Assembly: GCA_016722655.1 (NCBI GenBank) | Contig: JADKIR010000004.1 | Span: 2,356,001-2,420,000, forward strand | Source of the DNA: Cytophagaceae bacterium | Lineage (GTDB): Bacteria > Bacteroidota > Bacteroidia > Cytophagales > Spirosomataceae | Direction of reading: 5' to 3' | Length of the DNA: 64,000 nucleotides | Shown here: piece by piece, positions 1 through 13,100 of the stretch | Numbering within the stretch: the first letter of the stretch is position 1 | Layout: each line of letters opens with the position of its first letter | Notes under the pieces: generated by a model | Database searches by the model: none | What the model was told of the DNA's origin: nothing | What the model saw: only the letters and a program-made list of their open reading frames with translations | Made by a program: the position numbers and the translations under genes

Positions 1-1017
1 CTACAATGGCGTACAGGATTCAGGCGAGGCCCGATACAGGGAGTAGTGGTTAAATTGCTGGATGGAGCGGGTCAGCCTGCGAAAGATGCAGACGGCAATG
101 TAGTAGCCAGTACGACGACCGATGCTACGGGTAAATATCAGTTCAGTAACCTGAAACCGGGAGTACAATATGTGGTAGAATTCACCAAACCATCGGGTTA
201 TGAGCCAACCGCTCAGGACAAAGGTGGGGATGATACCAAAGACAGTGATGCCAATACGACTACGGGTAAATCACAGACAGTGGTATTGGAATCAGGAGAG
301 AACAATCCAACGATAGATGCGGGATACTTCAAACCAGCGACTATAGGAGACTTCGTATTTGAAGATAAGAATGGAAATGGAATTCAGGATCCAACCGAGC
401 CTGGTATTGCAGGAGTAACCGTGAAGTTGAACGGCAGTGACGGACAGGGCAACCCTGTTACGTTGACAACGACGACAGATGCGACAGGTAAATATGAATT
501 CACGAATGTGAAACCTGGTACCTATACAGTTACGTTCACCAAACCTGCAGATTATACAACGACGGATCCAAATCAGGGCACTGACGATACCAAAGACAGT
601 GATGCTGACAAGACCACAGGCACGACCCAGAGCGTGACAGTAGTATCCGGAGAAGAGAACAAGACGCTTGATGCGGGATACTTCAAACCTGCTAAATTGG
701 GCGACTATGTGGAAGATAAGAACTACAATGGCGTACAGGATTCAGGCGAGAGCCCGATACAGGGAGTAGTGGTTAAATTGCTGGATGGAGCGGGTCAGCC
801 TGCGAAAGATGCAGACGGCAATGTAGTAGCCAGTACGACGACCGATGCTACGGGTAAATATCAGTTCAGTAACCTGAAACCGGGAGTACAATATGTGGTA
901 GAATTCACCAAACCATCGGGTTATGAGCCAACCGCTCAGGACAAAGGTGGGGATGATACCAAAGACAGTGATGCCAATACTACTACAGGCAAATCACAGA
1001 CAGTGGTATTGGAATAA
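1..1017 (+). CDS. Giant SdrD-B/SprB-like surface adhesin, 5' fragment (truncated, frameshifted)
   Basis: This is the first readable piece of a very large repeat adhesin whose true start lies left of the window. It encodes SdrD-B-like (Cna-B fold) domains with calcium-loop-like segments such as DKNGNGIQD, and the linker repeat DDTKDSDA. The reading frame shown is valid from about position 30: one base is missing from GAGAGCCC near 29 relative to all other copies, so upstream residues are out of frame. A codon is lost near 707-712 (YVWEDK becomes YVEDK). The fragment ends at a TAA created by loss of 16 bp after position 1011 compared with the other copies. It is not an independent gene; it belongs with the ORFs at 1171-14679 and 14676-19925. 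Role by family: cell-surface adhesion or gliding. Confidence 0.75.
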   Translation, partial: LQWRTGFRRGPIQGVVVKLLDGAGQPAKDADGNVVASTTTDATGKYQFSNLKPGVQYVVEFTKPSGYEPTAQDKGGDDTKDSDANTTTGKSQTVVLESGENNPTIDAGYFKPATIGDFVFEDKNGNGIQDPTEPGIAGVTVKLNGSDGQGNPVTLTTTTDATGKYEFTNVKPGTYTVTFTKPADYTTTDPNQGTDDTKDSDADKTTGTTQSVTVVSGEENKTLDAGYFKPAKLGDYVEDKNYNGVQDSGESPIQGVVVKLLDGAGQPAKDADGNVVASTTTDATGKYQFSNLKPGVQYVVEFTKPSGYEPTAQDKGGDDTKDSDANTTTGKSQTVVLE

Positions 1018-1164
1018 CGATAGATGCGGGATACTTCAAACCAGCGACTATAGGAGACTTCGTATTTGAAGATAAGAATGGAAATGGAATTCAGGATCCA
1101 ACCGAGCCTGGCATTGCAGGAGTAACCGTGAAGTTGAACGGCAGCGACGGACAGGGCAACCCCT
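1012..1164 (+). other. Out-of-frame patch between two compensating indels
   Basis: Compared with the other nine copies, 16 bp are missing at about 1012 (creating the TAA at 1015-1017) and one C is added at about 1161 (AACCCCTG for AACCCTG). The net change of -15 restores frame. Translating the middle in the shifted frame recovers the normal domain sequence. Confidence 0.9.
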
Positions 1165-1170
1165 GTTACG

Positions 1171-4100
1171 TTGACAACGACGACAGATGCGACAGGTAAA
1201 TATGAATTCACGAATGTGAAACCTGGTACCTATACAGTTACGTTCACCAAGCCTGCAGATTATACAACGACGGATCCAAATCAGGGCACTGACGATACCA
1301 AAGACAGTGATGCTGACAAGACCACAGGCACGACTCAGAGCGTGACAGTAGTATCCGGAGAAGAGAACAAGACGCTTGATGCGGGATACTTCAAACCTGC
1401 TAAATTGGGCGACTATGTATGGGAAGATAAGAACTACAATGGCGTACAGGATTCAGGCGAGAGCCCGATACAGGGAGTAGTGGTTAAATTGCTGGATGGA
1501 GCGGGTCAGCCTGCGAAAGATGCAGACGGCAATGTAGTAGCCAGTACGACGACCGATGCTACGGGTAAATATCAGTTCAGTAACCTGAAACCGGGAGTAC
1601 AATATGTGGTAGAATTCACCAAACCATCGGGTTATGAGCCAACCGCTCAGGACAAAGGTGGGGATGATACCAAAGACAGTGATGCCAATACGACTACGGG
1701 TAAATCACAGACAGTGGTATTGGAATCAGGAGAGAACAATCCAACGATAGATGCGGGATACTTCAAACCAGCGACTATAGGAGACTTCGTATTTGAAGAT
1801 AAGAATGGTAACGGAATTCAGGATCCAACCGAGCCTGGCATTGCAGGAGTAACCGTGAAGTTGAACGGCAGTGACGGACAGGGTAACCCGGTTACGTTGA
1901 CAACGACGACAGATGGGACAGGTAAATATGAATTCACGAATGTGAAACCTGGCACTTATACAGTTACGTTCACTAAGCCTGCAGATTATACAACGACGGA
2001 TCCAAATCAGGGCACTGACGATACCAAAGACAGTGATGCTGACAAGACCACAGGCACGACCCAGAGCGTTACAGTAGTATCCGGAGAAGAGAACAAGACG
2101 CTTGATGCGGGATACTTCAAACCTGCTAAATTGGGTGACTATGTATGGGAAGATAAGAACTACAATGGCGTACAGGATTCAGGCGAGAGTCCGATACAGG
2201 GAGTAGTGGTTAAATTGCTGGATGGAGCGGGTCAGCCTGCGAAAGATGCAGACGGCAATGTAGTAGCCAGTACGACGACCGATGCTACGGGTAAATATCA
2301 GTTCAGTAACCTGAAACCGGGAGTACAATATGTGGTAGAATTCACCAAACCATCAGGCTATGAGCCAACCGCTCAGGACAAAGGTGGGGATGATACCAAA
2401 GACAGTGATGCCAATACTACTACAGGCAAATCACAGACAGTGGTATTGGAATCAGGAGAGAACAATCCAACGATAGATGCGGGATACTTCAAACCAGCGA
2501 CTATAGGAGACTTCGTATTTGAAGATAAGAATGGAAATGGAATTCAGGATCCAACCGAGCCTGGCATTCCAGGAGTAACCGTGAAGTTGAACGGCAGCGA
2601 CGGACAGGGCAACCCTGTTACGTTGACAACGACGACAGATGCGACAGGTAAATATGAATTCACGAATGTGAAACCTGGTACCTATACAGTTACGTTCACC
2701 AAGCCTGCAGATTATACAACGACGGATCCAAATCAGGGCACTGACGATACCAAAGACAGTGATGCTGACAAGACCACAGGCACGACTCAGAGCGTGACAG
2801 TAGTATCCGGAGAAGAGAACAAGACGCTTGATGCGGGATACTTCAAACCTGCTAAATTGGGCGACTATGTATGGGAAGATAAGAACTACAATGGCGTACA
2901 GGATTCAGGCGAGAGCCCGATACAGGGAGTAGTGGTTAAATTGCTGGATGGAGCGGGTCAGCCTGCGAAAGATGCAGACGGCAATGTAGTAGCCAGTACG
3001 ACGACCGATGCTACGGGTAAATATCAGTTCAGTAACCTGAAACCGGGAGTACAATATGTGGTAGAATTCACCAAACCATCGGGTTATGAGCCAACCGCTC
3101 AGGACAAAGGTGGGGATGATACCAAAGACAGTGATGCCAATACTACTACAGGCAAATCACAGACAGTGGTATTGGAATCAGGAGAGAACAATCCAACGAT
3201 AGATGCGGGATACTTCAAACCAGCGACTATAGGAGACTTCGTATTTGAAGATAAGAATGGAAATGGAATTCAGGATCCAACCGAGCCTGGCATTGCAGGA
3301 GTAACCGTGAAGTTGAACGGCAGCGACGGACAGGGCAACCCTGTTACGTTGACAACGACGACAGATGCGACAGGTAAATATGAATTCACGAATGTGAAAC
3401 CTGGTACCTATACAGTTACGTTCACCAAGCCTGCAGATTATACAACGACGGATCCAAATCAGGGCACTGACGATACCAAAGACAGTGATGCTGACAAGAC
3501 CACAGGCACGACTCAGAGCGTGACAGTAGTATCCGGAGAAGAGAACAAGACGCTTGATGCGGGATACTTCAAACCTGCTAAATTGGGCGACTATGTATGG
3601 GAAGATAAGAACTACAATGGCGTACAGGATTCAGGCGAGAGCCCGATACAGGGAGTAGTGGTTAAATTGCTGGATGGAGCGGGTCAGCCTGCGAAAGATG
3701 CAGACGGCAATGTAGTAGCCAGTACGACGACCGATGCTACGGGTAAATATCAGTTCAGTAACCTGAAACCGGGAGTACAATATGTGGTAGAATTCACCAA
3801 ACCATCGGGTTATGAGCCAACCGCTCAGGACAAAGGTGGGGATGATACCAAAGACAGTGATGCCAATACGACTACGGGTAAATCACAGACAGTGGTATTG
3901 GAATCAGGAGAGAACAATCCAACGATAGATGCGGGATACTTCAAACCAGCGACTATAGGAGACTTCGTATTTGAAGATAAGAATGGAAATGGAATTCAGG
4001 ATCCAACCGAGCCTGGCATTCCAGGAGTAACCGTGAAGTTGAACGGCAGCGACGGACAGGGCAACCCTGTTACGTTGACAACGACGACAGATGCGACAGG

Positions 4101-7100
4101 TAAATATGAATTCACGAATGTGAAACCTGGTACCTATACAGTTACGTTCACCAAGCCTGCAGATTATACAACGACGGATCCAAATCAGGGCACTGACGAT
4201 ACCAAAGACAGTGATGCTGACAAGACCACAGGCACGACTCAGAGCGTGACAGTAGTATCCGGAGAAGAGAACAAGACGCTTGATGCGGGATACTTCAAAC
4301 CTGCTAAATTGGGCGACTATGTATGGGAAGATAAGAACTACAATGGCGTACAGGATTCAGGCGAGAGCCCGATACAGGGAGTAGTGGTTAAATTGCTGGA
4401 TGGAGCGGGTCAGCCTGCGAAAGATGCAGACGGCAATGTAGTAGCCAGTACGACGACCGATGCTACGGGTAAATATCAGTTCAGTAACCTGAAACCGGGA
4501 GTACAATATGTGGTAGAATTCACCAAACCATCGGGTTATGAGCCAACCGCTCAGGACAAAGGTGGGGATGATACCAAAGACAGTGATGCCAATACTACTA
4601 CAGGCAAATCACAGACAGTGGTATTGGAATCAGGAGAGAACAATCCAACGATAGATGCGGGATACTTCAAACCAGCGACTATAGGAGACTTCGTATTTGA
4701 AGATAAGAATGGAAATGGAATTCAGGATCCAACCGAGCCTGGCATTGCAGGAGTAACCGTGAAGTTGAACGGCAGCGACGGACAGGGCAACCCTGTTACG
4801 TTGACAACGACGACAGATGCGACAGGTAAATATGAATTCACGAATGTGAAACCTGGTACCTATACAGTTACGTTCACCAAGCCTGCAGATTATACAACGA
4901 CGGATCCAAATCAGGGCACTGACGATACCAAAGACAGTGATGCTGACAAGACCACAGGCACGACTCAGAGCGTGACAGTAGTATCCGGAGAAGAGAACAA
5001 GACGCTTGATGCGGGATACTTCAAACCTGCTAAATTGGGCGACTATGTATGGGAAGATAAGAACTACAATGGCGTACAGGATTCAGGCGAGAGCCCGATA
5101 CAGGGAGTAGTGGTTAAATTGCTGGATGGAGCGGGTCAGCCTGCGAAAGATGCAGACGGCAATGTAGTAGCCAGTACGACGACCGATGCTACGGGTAAAT
5201 ATCAGTTCAGTAACCTGAAACCGGGAGTACAATATGTGGTAGAATTCACCAAACCATCGGGTTATGAGCCAACCGCTCAGGACAAAGGTGGGGATGATAC
5301 CAAAGACAGTGATGCCAATACGACTACGGGTAAATCACAGACAGTGGTATTGGAATCAGGAGAGAACAATCCAACGATAGATGCGGGATACTTCAAACCA
5401 GCGACTATAGGAGACTTCGTATTTGAAGATAAGAATGGAAATGGAATTCAGGATCCAACCGAGCCTGGTATTGCAGGAGTAACCGTGAAGTTGAACGGCA
5501 GTGACGGACAGGGCAACCCTGTTACGTTGACAACGACGACAGATGCGACAGGTAAATATGAATTCACGAATGTGAAACCTGGTACCTATACAGTTACGTT
5601 CACCAAACCTGCAGATTATACAACGACGGATCCAAATCAGGGCACTGACGATACCAAAGACAGTGATGCTGACAAGACCACAGGCACGACCCAGAGCGTG
5701 ACAGTAGTATCCGGAGAAGAGAACAAGACGCTTGATGCGGGATACTTCAAACCTGCCAAGTTGGGCGACTATGTATGGGAAGATAAGAACTACAATGGCG
5801 TACAGGATTCAGGCGAGAGCCCGATACAGGGAGTAGTGGTTAAATTGCTGGATGGAGCGGGTCAGCCTGCTAAAGATGCAGACGGCAATGTAGTAGCCAG
5901 TACGACGACCGATGCTACGGGTAAATATCAGTTCAGTAACCTGAAACCGGGAGTACAATATGTGGTAGAATTCACCAAACCATCAGGCTATGAGCCAACT
6001 GCTCAGGACAAAGGTGGGGATGATACCAAAGACAGTGATGCCAATACGACTACGGGCAAATCACAGACAGTGGTATTGGAATCAGGAGAGAACAATCCAA
6101 CGATCGATGCGGGATACTTCAAACCAGCGACTATAGGAGACTTCGTATTTGAAGATAAGAATGGAAATGGAATTCAGGATCCAACCGAGCCTGGCATTGC
6201 AGGAGTAACCGTGAAGTTGAACGGCAGCGACGGACAGGGCAACCCTGTTACGTTGACAACGACGACAGATGGGACAGGTAAATATGAATTCACGAATGTG
6301 AAACCTGGTACGTATACAGTTACGTTCACCAAGCCTTCAGATTATACAACGACGGATCCAAATCAGGGCACTGACGATACCAAAGACAGTGATGCTGACA
6401 AGACCACAGGCACGACCCAGAGCGTGACAGTAGTATCCGGAGAAGAGAACAAGACGCTTGATGCGGGATACTTCAAACCTGCCAAGTTGGGCGACTATGT
6501 ATGGGAAGATAAGAACTACAATGGCGTACAGGATTCAGGCGAGAGCCCGATACAGGGAGTAGTGGTTAAATTGCTGGATGGAGCGGGTCAGCCTGCTAAA
6601 GATGCAGACGGCAATGTAGTAGCCAGTACGACGACCGATGCTACGGGTAAATATCAGTTCAGTAACCTGAAACCGGGAGTACAATATGTGGTAGAATTCA
6701 CTAAGCCATCAGGCTATGAGCCAACTGCTCAGGACAAAGGTGGGGATGATACCAAAGACAGTGATGCCAATACTACTACAGGCAAATCACAGACAGTGGT
6801 ATTGGAATCAGGAGAGAACAATCCAACGATAGATGCGGGATACTTCAAACCAGCGACTATAGGAGACTTCGTATTTGAAGATAAGAATGGAAATGGAATT
6901 CAGGATCCAACCGAGCCTGGCATTCCAGGAGTAACCGTGAAGTTGAACGGCAGCGACGGACAGGGCAACCCTGTTACGTTGACAACGACGACAGATGGGA
7001 CAGGTAAATATGAATTCACGAATGTGAAACCTGGTACCTATACAGTTACGTTCACCAAACCTGCAGATTATACAACGACGGATCCAAATCAGGGCACTGA

Positions 7101-10100
7101 CGATACCAAAGACAGTGATGCTGACAAGACCACAGGCACGACCCAGAGCGTGACAGTAGTATCCGGAGAAGAGAACAAGACGCTTGATGCGGGATACTTC
7201 AAACCTGCTAAATTGGGCGACTATGTATGGGAAGATACCAATAAGAACGGAGTTCAAGATTCGGGAGAACCTGGGATTTCAGGAGCAACAGTAAAATTGA
7301 CTGGCACCACTTCAACAGGAGCTCCTGTAAGTTTGACAACTACTACTGATGCAAATGGTAAATATGAGTTTACTAATCTTGCTCCAGGCACCTATACTGT
7401 AGAATTCGTTACACCAGGATCTGCTGGTGACTATACCAACAGTCCTGAGAATAGTGGTTCTGATGATACTAAAGATAGTGATGCCAATGTTGTGACTGGT
7501 AAAACTTCATCTATTACAATACAAAGTGGTGATGATAATAAGACTGTTGATGCTGGGTTCTATAAATGTATCAAGTCAGCTGAATTTAATTATCCTAATA
7601 CGCCAATTTGTTACAATCAGCCAATTACCCTTTCTCCTATATTTGGAGCAGGATCACAGGCAGGTGTGTTTAGTTCAAGTCCGGTTTTAGGTTCTGCTTT
7701 AAATACTTCTACAGGAGTTATTAATGTGGCAGTTGCAGCTTCGGGATCATATACAATCACCAATACAATTTTGGCAGATGGAAAATGTCCGGTAGTAGTT
7801 TCTACTTCAACAGTAAGAATTCCTGAAAAACTGGATATTTCTGGACCAATAACTAAAACTGATGTGAAATGTTTTGGTGACAATACTGGTTCAGCTACAA
7901 TAATTGTGAAAGGAGGAACTCAACCTTATACTTATAATTGGTCAAACGGTGGTACAACCTCAATAATTGACAATTTGGTAGCGGGAACTTATTCAGTTAC
8001 AATCACAGATGCCAATAGTTGTACACTTACAGCCCAGGTTACTATTAATCAAAGCACACAGTTGGTTGCCAATGCTGCCACTGTGAATGTTACATGTAAA
8101 GATGGAAATGATGGAAGTATTTCTGTGAATGTTACTGGTGGATTAGCACCTTACACTTATGTTTGGAGTAATGGAGCACCATCATCTGCAACAATAACAG
8201 GACTTACCGCAGGAACATATTCAGTTGTTGTAAAAGACGCTAATAATTGTTCAAAGGAGATTACAGATATCATAATAACAGAACCTGCTAAGTTAATAGC
8301 AACTGCTGGAAGTAATACTCCGGTTTGTGCTGGAACTTCTATCCTTTTGACATCAACAGGTGGTACAAGTTATTCCTGGACTGGTCCAAATGGATTTACT
8401 TCATTATTACAAAATCCAGAAATTGCAAATGCCCAATTGATAAATGGAGGCACGTACAATGTTACTGCCAAAGATGCAAAAGGATGTAGTGCAACCGCCT
8501 CTGTTGTTGTTGAAGTAAGAAAACTTAACGAATTGATTGGTTCAACTTCTGAGGTTTGTGAAGGTGAAGATCTCACTATAACTCTTCCTGATTATGGTAC
8601 AAGTGCAACTTATTCTTGGACAGGTCCGAATGGTTATACAGCCTCAGGAAGAATAATTACTCTTAATAATGTTACAAATACCAATGAAGGAACTTATAAC
8701 ATTACAGTTAGTGTAAATGGTTGTTCAGTAACAAGTACTGCAAAAGTGATTGTTAAAGATAAACCAAATCCTCCTGTAGTATCAATAGTTGGGCCTACTA
8801 CGCTTTGTGAAAATGGTAGTGTAAAACTTCAGATTACAAATTGCAATGGAATTGTTAAATGGTCAACAGGGGAAACTGGAACTTCAATAAATGTTTCTAT
8901 AGAAGGTACTTACACAGCAAATTGTGAAGTAAATGGTTGTTTGAGTGGCGTATCTAATTCGGTTGTGGTTACAAAAGGAACTACACCTGGTGCACCTGTA
9001 ATTTCAGCAGTTAAAACATTGCTGTGTGATGGTGAAAGTACGACACTTTCAGCAACAGGGTGTAACGGCACCTTATTATGGAGTACTGGTGCAACTGCTT
9101 CAACTATTACCGTAAGTGTTGCCGGTAATTACACGGCCAATTGTTCAAATGCATGTGGTGCAAGTAATGCTTCTAATACGGTGGTAATTGAAACTGGAGT
9201 TAAACCAACCGCACCTGTAGTAACAACAGATAAGACAGTATGTTGTGATGGAGAGAAAGCTACATTGAGAGCTACAGGCTGTAATGGAACAGTAACATGG
9301 AGTACGGGAGCAACAGGAACATCAATACAAGTAGGAGAATCAGGTAATTATACTGCAACATGTACAACAACATGTGGCACAAGCAGCAGTTCAATACCTG
9401 TTACGATACAGAAATTGAGTAAGCCAACGGCCCCAGTAATCACAGGTAGCACCGGCCCGGTATGTGCAAATGAGAAAGTAACCTTGTCTGCAAGTGCCTG
9501 TACCACAGGAACACTTAAGTGGAGCACAGGTGAAACAACAAGTACGATCAGTGTAGGAGCAGGAACATACACAGCAGTATGTGAAAACATCTGTGGCAGT
9601 AGTCCGGCCTCGAATACGATAATAGTAGTACCAGGAACAGTACCAACAGCACCGACTATCTCAGGTAGCACGGGTCCTGTATGCGGAACAGAGAAAGTAA
9701 CGTTGTCTGCAAGTGCATGTACTTCAGGAACATTGAAATGGAGTACAGGAGAGACCACAAGCACGATAATTGTGGGAGCAGGAACTTATTCAGCAGTATG
9801 TATCAACAGTTGTGGCAGTAGCCCAAGTTCAAATACAATCACTGTAACTCAGGGAGCAACACCAACACCACCGACCTTGACAAGTGATAAGTCAAAAGTA
9901 TGTGGCACAGAGAAAGCGACCTTGACAGCTACAGGCTGTAATGGCACAGTAACATGGTCAGTAGGAGGCACAGGCACTACGAAAGAAGTAAGTGCAGGTT
10001 CATATACTGCAACATGTACCAATGCATGTGGAACATCGGCAGCTTCATTGCCAATAGTAATAGGCAGCGAACCATTGCCATCCGCCCCTGTAGTAACAAC

Positions 10101-13100
10101 TGATAAGACAGTATGTTGTGATGGAGAGAAAGCTACATTGAGAGCTACCGGCTGTAATGGAACAGTAACCTGGAGTACGGGAGCAACTGGAACTTCAATA
10201 CAAGTAGGAGAATCAGGTAATTATACTGCAACATGTACAACTACTTGTGGCACAAGCAGCAGTTCGACACCTGTTACGATACAGAAATTGAGCAAGCCAA
10301 CCGCACCGACTATCACAGGCAGCACCGGCCCTGTATGTGCAAACGAGAAAGTAATCTTGTCTGCAAGTGCATGTACCACAGGTACATTGAAGTGGAGCAC
10401 AGGCGAAACAACAAGTACGATCAGTGTAGGAGCAGGAACGTACAGTGCAGTATGTGAAAACATCTGTGGCAGTAGTCCGGCCTCGAATACGATAATAGTA
10501 TTACCAGGAACAGTACCAACAGCACCGACTATCTCAGGTAGCACGGGTCCTGTATGCGGAACAGAGAAAGTAACGTTGTCTGCAAGTGCATGTACTTCAG
10601 GAACATTGAAATGGAGTACAGGAGAGACCACAAGCACGATAATTGTGGGAGCAGGAACTTATTCAGCAGTATGTATCAACAGTTGTGGCAGTAGCCCAAG
10701 TTCAAATACAATCACTGTAACTCAGGGAGCAACACCAACACCACCGACCTTGACAAGTGATAAGTCAAAAGTATGTGGCACAGAGAAAGCGACCTTGACA
10801 GCTACAGGCTGTAATGGCACAGTAACATGGTCAGTAGGAGGCACAGGCACTACGAAAGAAGTAAGTGCAGGTTCATATACTGCAACATGTACCAATGCAT
10901 GTGGAACATCGGCAGCTTCATTGCCAATAGTAATAGGCAGCGAACCATTGCCATCCGCCCCTGTAGTAACAACTGATAAGACAGTATGTTGTGATGGAGA
11001 GAAAGCTACATTGAGAGCTACCGGCTGTAATGGAACAGTAACCTGGAGTACGGGAGCAACTGGAACTTCAATACAAGTAGGAGAATCAGGTAATTATACT
11101 GCAACATGTACAACTACTTGTGGCACAAGCAGCAGTTCGACACCTGTTACGATACAGAAATTGAGCAAGCCAACCGCACCGACTATCACAGGCAGCACCG
11201 GCCCTGTATGTGCAAACGAGAAAGTAATCTTGTCTGCAAGTGCATGTACCACAGGTACATTGAAGTGGAGCACAGGCGAAACAACAAGTACGATCAGTGT
11301 AGGAGCAGGAACGTACAGTGCAGTATGTGAAAACATCTGTGGCAGTAGTCCGGCCTCGAATACGATAATAGTATTACCAGGAACAGTACCAACAGCACCG
11401 ACTATCTCAGGTAGCACGGGTCCTGTATGCGGAACAGAGAAAGTAACGTTGTCTGCAAGTGCATGTACTTCAGGAACATTGAAATGGAGTACAGGAGAGA
11501 CCACAAGCACGATAATTGTGGGAGCAGGAACTTATTCAGCAGTATGTATCAACAGTTGTGGCAGTAGCCCAAGTTCAAATACAATCACTGTAACTCAGGG
11601 AGCAACACCAACACCACCGACCTTGACAAGTGATAAGTCAAAAGTATGTGGCACAGAGAAAGCGACCTTGACAGCTACAGGCTGTAATGGCACAGTAACA
11701 TGGTCAGTAGGAGGCACAGGCACTACGAAAGAAGTAAGTGCAGGTTCATATACTGCAACATGTACCAATGCATGTGGAACATCGGCAGCTTCATTGCCAA
11801 TAGTAATAGGCAGCGAACCATTGCCATCCGCCCCTGTAGTAACAACAGACAAGACAGTATGTTGTGATGGAGAGAAAGCTACATTGAGAGCTACCGGCTG
11901 TAATGGAACAGTAACCTGGAGTACGGGAGCAACTGGAACTTCAATACAAGTAGGAGAATCAGGTAATTATACTGCAACATGTACAACTACTTGTGGCACA
12001 AGCAGCAGTTCGACACCTGTTACGATACAGAAATTGAGCAAGCCAACCGCACCGACTATCACAGGCAGCACCGGCCCTGTATGTGCAAACGAGAAAGTAA
12101 TCTTGTCTGCAAGTGCATGTACCACAGGTACATTGAAGTGGAGCACAGGCGAAACAACAAGTACGATCAGTGTAGGAGCAGGAACGTACAGTGCAGTATG
12201 TGAAAACATCTGTGGCAGTAGTCCGGCCTCGAATACGATAATAGTAGTACCAGGAACGGTACCAACAGCACCAACTATCTCAGGTAGCACGGGTCCTGTA
12301 TGCGGAACAGAGAAAGTAACGTTGTCTGCAAGTGCATGTACTTCAGGAACATTGAAATGGAGTACAGGAGAGACCACAAGCACGATAATTGTGGGAGCAG
12401 GAACTTATTCAGCAGTATGTATCAACAGTTGTGGCAGTAGCCCAAGTTCAAATACAATCACTGTAACTCAGGGAGCAACACCAACACCACCGACCTTGAC
12501 AAGTGATAAGTCAAAAGTATGTGGCACAGAGAAAGCGACATTGACAGCAACAGGTTGTAATGGCACAGTAACATGGTCAGTAGGAGGCACAGGCACTACG
12601 AAAGAAGTGAGTGCAGGTTCATATACTGCAACTTGTACCAATGCATGTGGCACTTCGGTAGCTTCATTGCCAATAGTAATAGGCAGCGAACCATTGCCAA
12701 CCGCCCCTGTAGTAACAACAGACAAGACAGTATGTTGTGATGGAGAGAAAGCTACATTGAGAGCTACTGGCTGTAATGGAACAGTAACCTGGAGTACGGG
12801 AGCAACCGGAACATCAATACAAGTAGGAGAATCAGGTAATTATACTGCAACATGTACAACGACATGTGGCACAAGCAGCAGTTCAACACCTGTTACGATA
12901 CAGAAATTGAGTAAGCCAACCGCACCGACTATCACAGGCAGCACCGGCCCTGTATGTGCAAACGAGAAAGTAGCCTTGTCTGCAAGTGCATGTACCACAG
13001 GTACATTGAAGTGGAGCACAGGCGAAACAACAAGTACGATCAGTGTAGGAGCAGGAACATACACAGCAGTATGTGAAAACATCTGTGGCAGTAGTCCGGC

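Larger units (their letters stand above)
1..7237 (+). repeat. Ten-copy 726-bp tandem repeat (SdrD-B domain pairs)
   Basis: Units begin (phase of CTACAATGGCG) at 1, 723, 1434, 2160, 2886, 3612, 4338, 5064, 5790 and 6516. Spacing is exactly 726 bp except for the first two, which are shortened by indels. Copies differ at only about a dozen sites, mostly silent. The one recurrent amino-acid change is GIAG versus GIPG. Copies 1 and 8 agree at every internal variable site I compared, as do copies 2, 5 and 7. Confidence 0.97.

Noticed and set aside
936..1211. Minus-strand 91-codon open frame
   Set aside because: Antisense of repeat units, also seen in other copies; no independent support.
1..7237. 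CRISPR-like array
   Set aside because: The repeats are 726 bp and coding throughout, with no short repeats and unique spacers.
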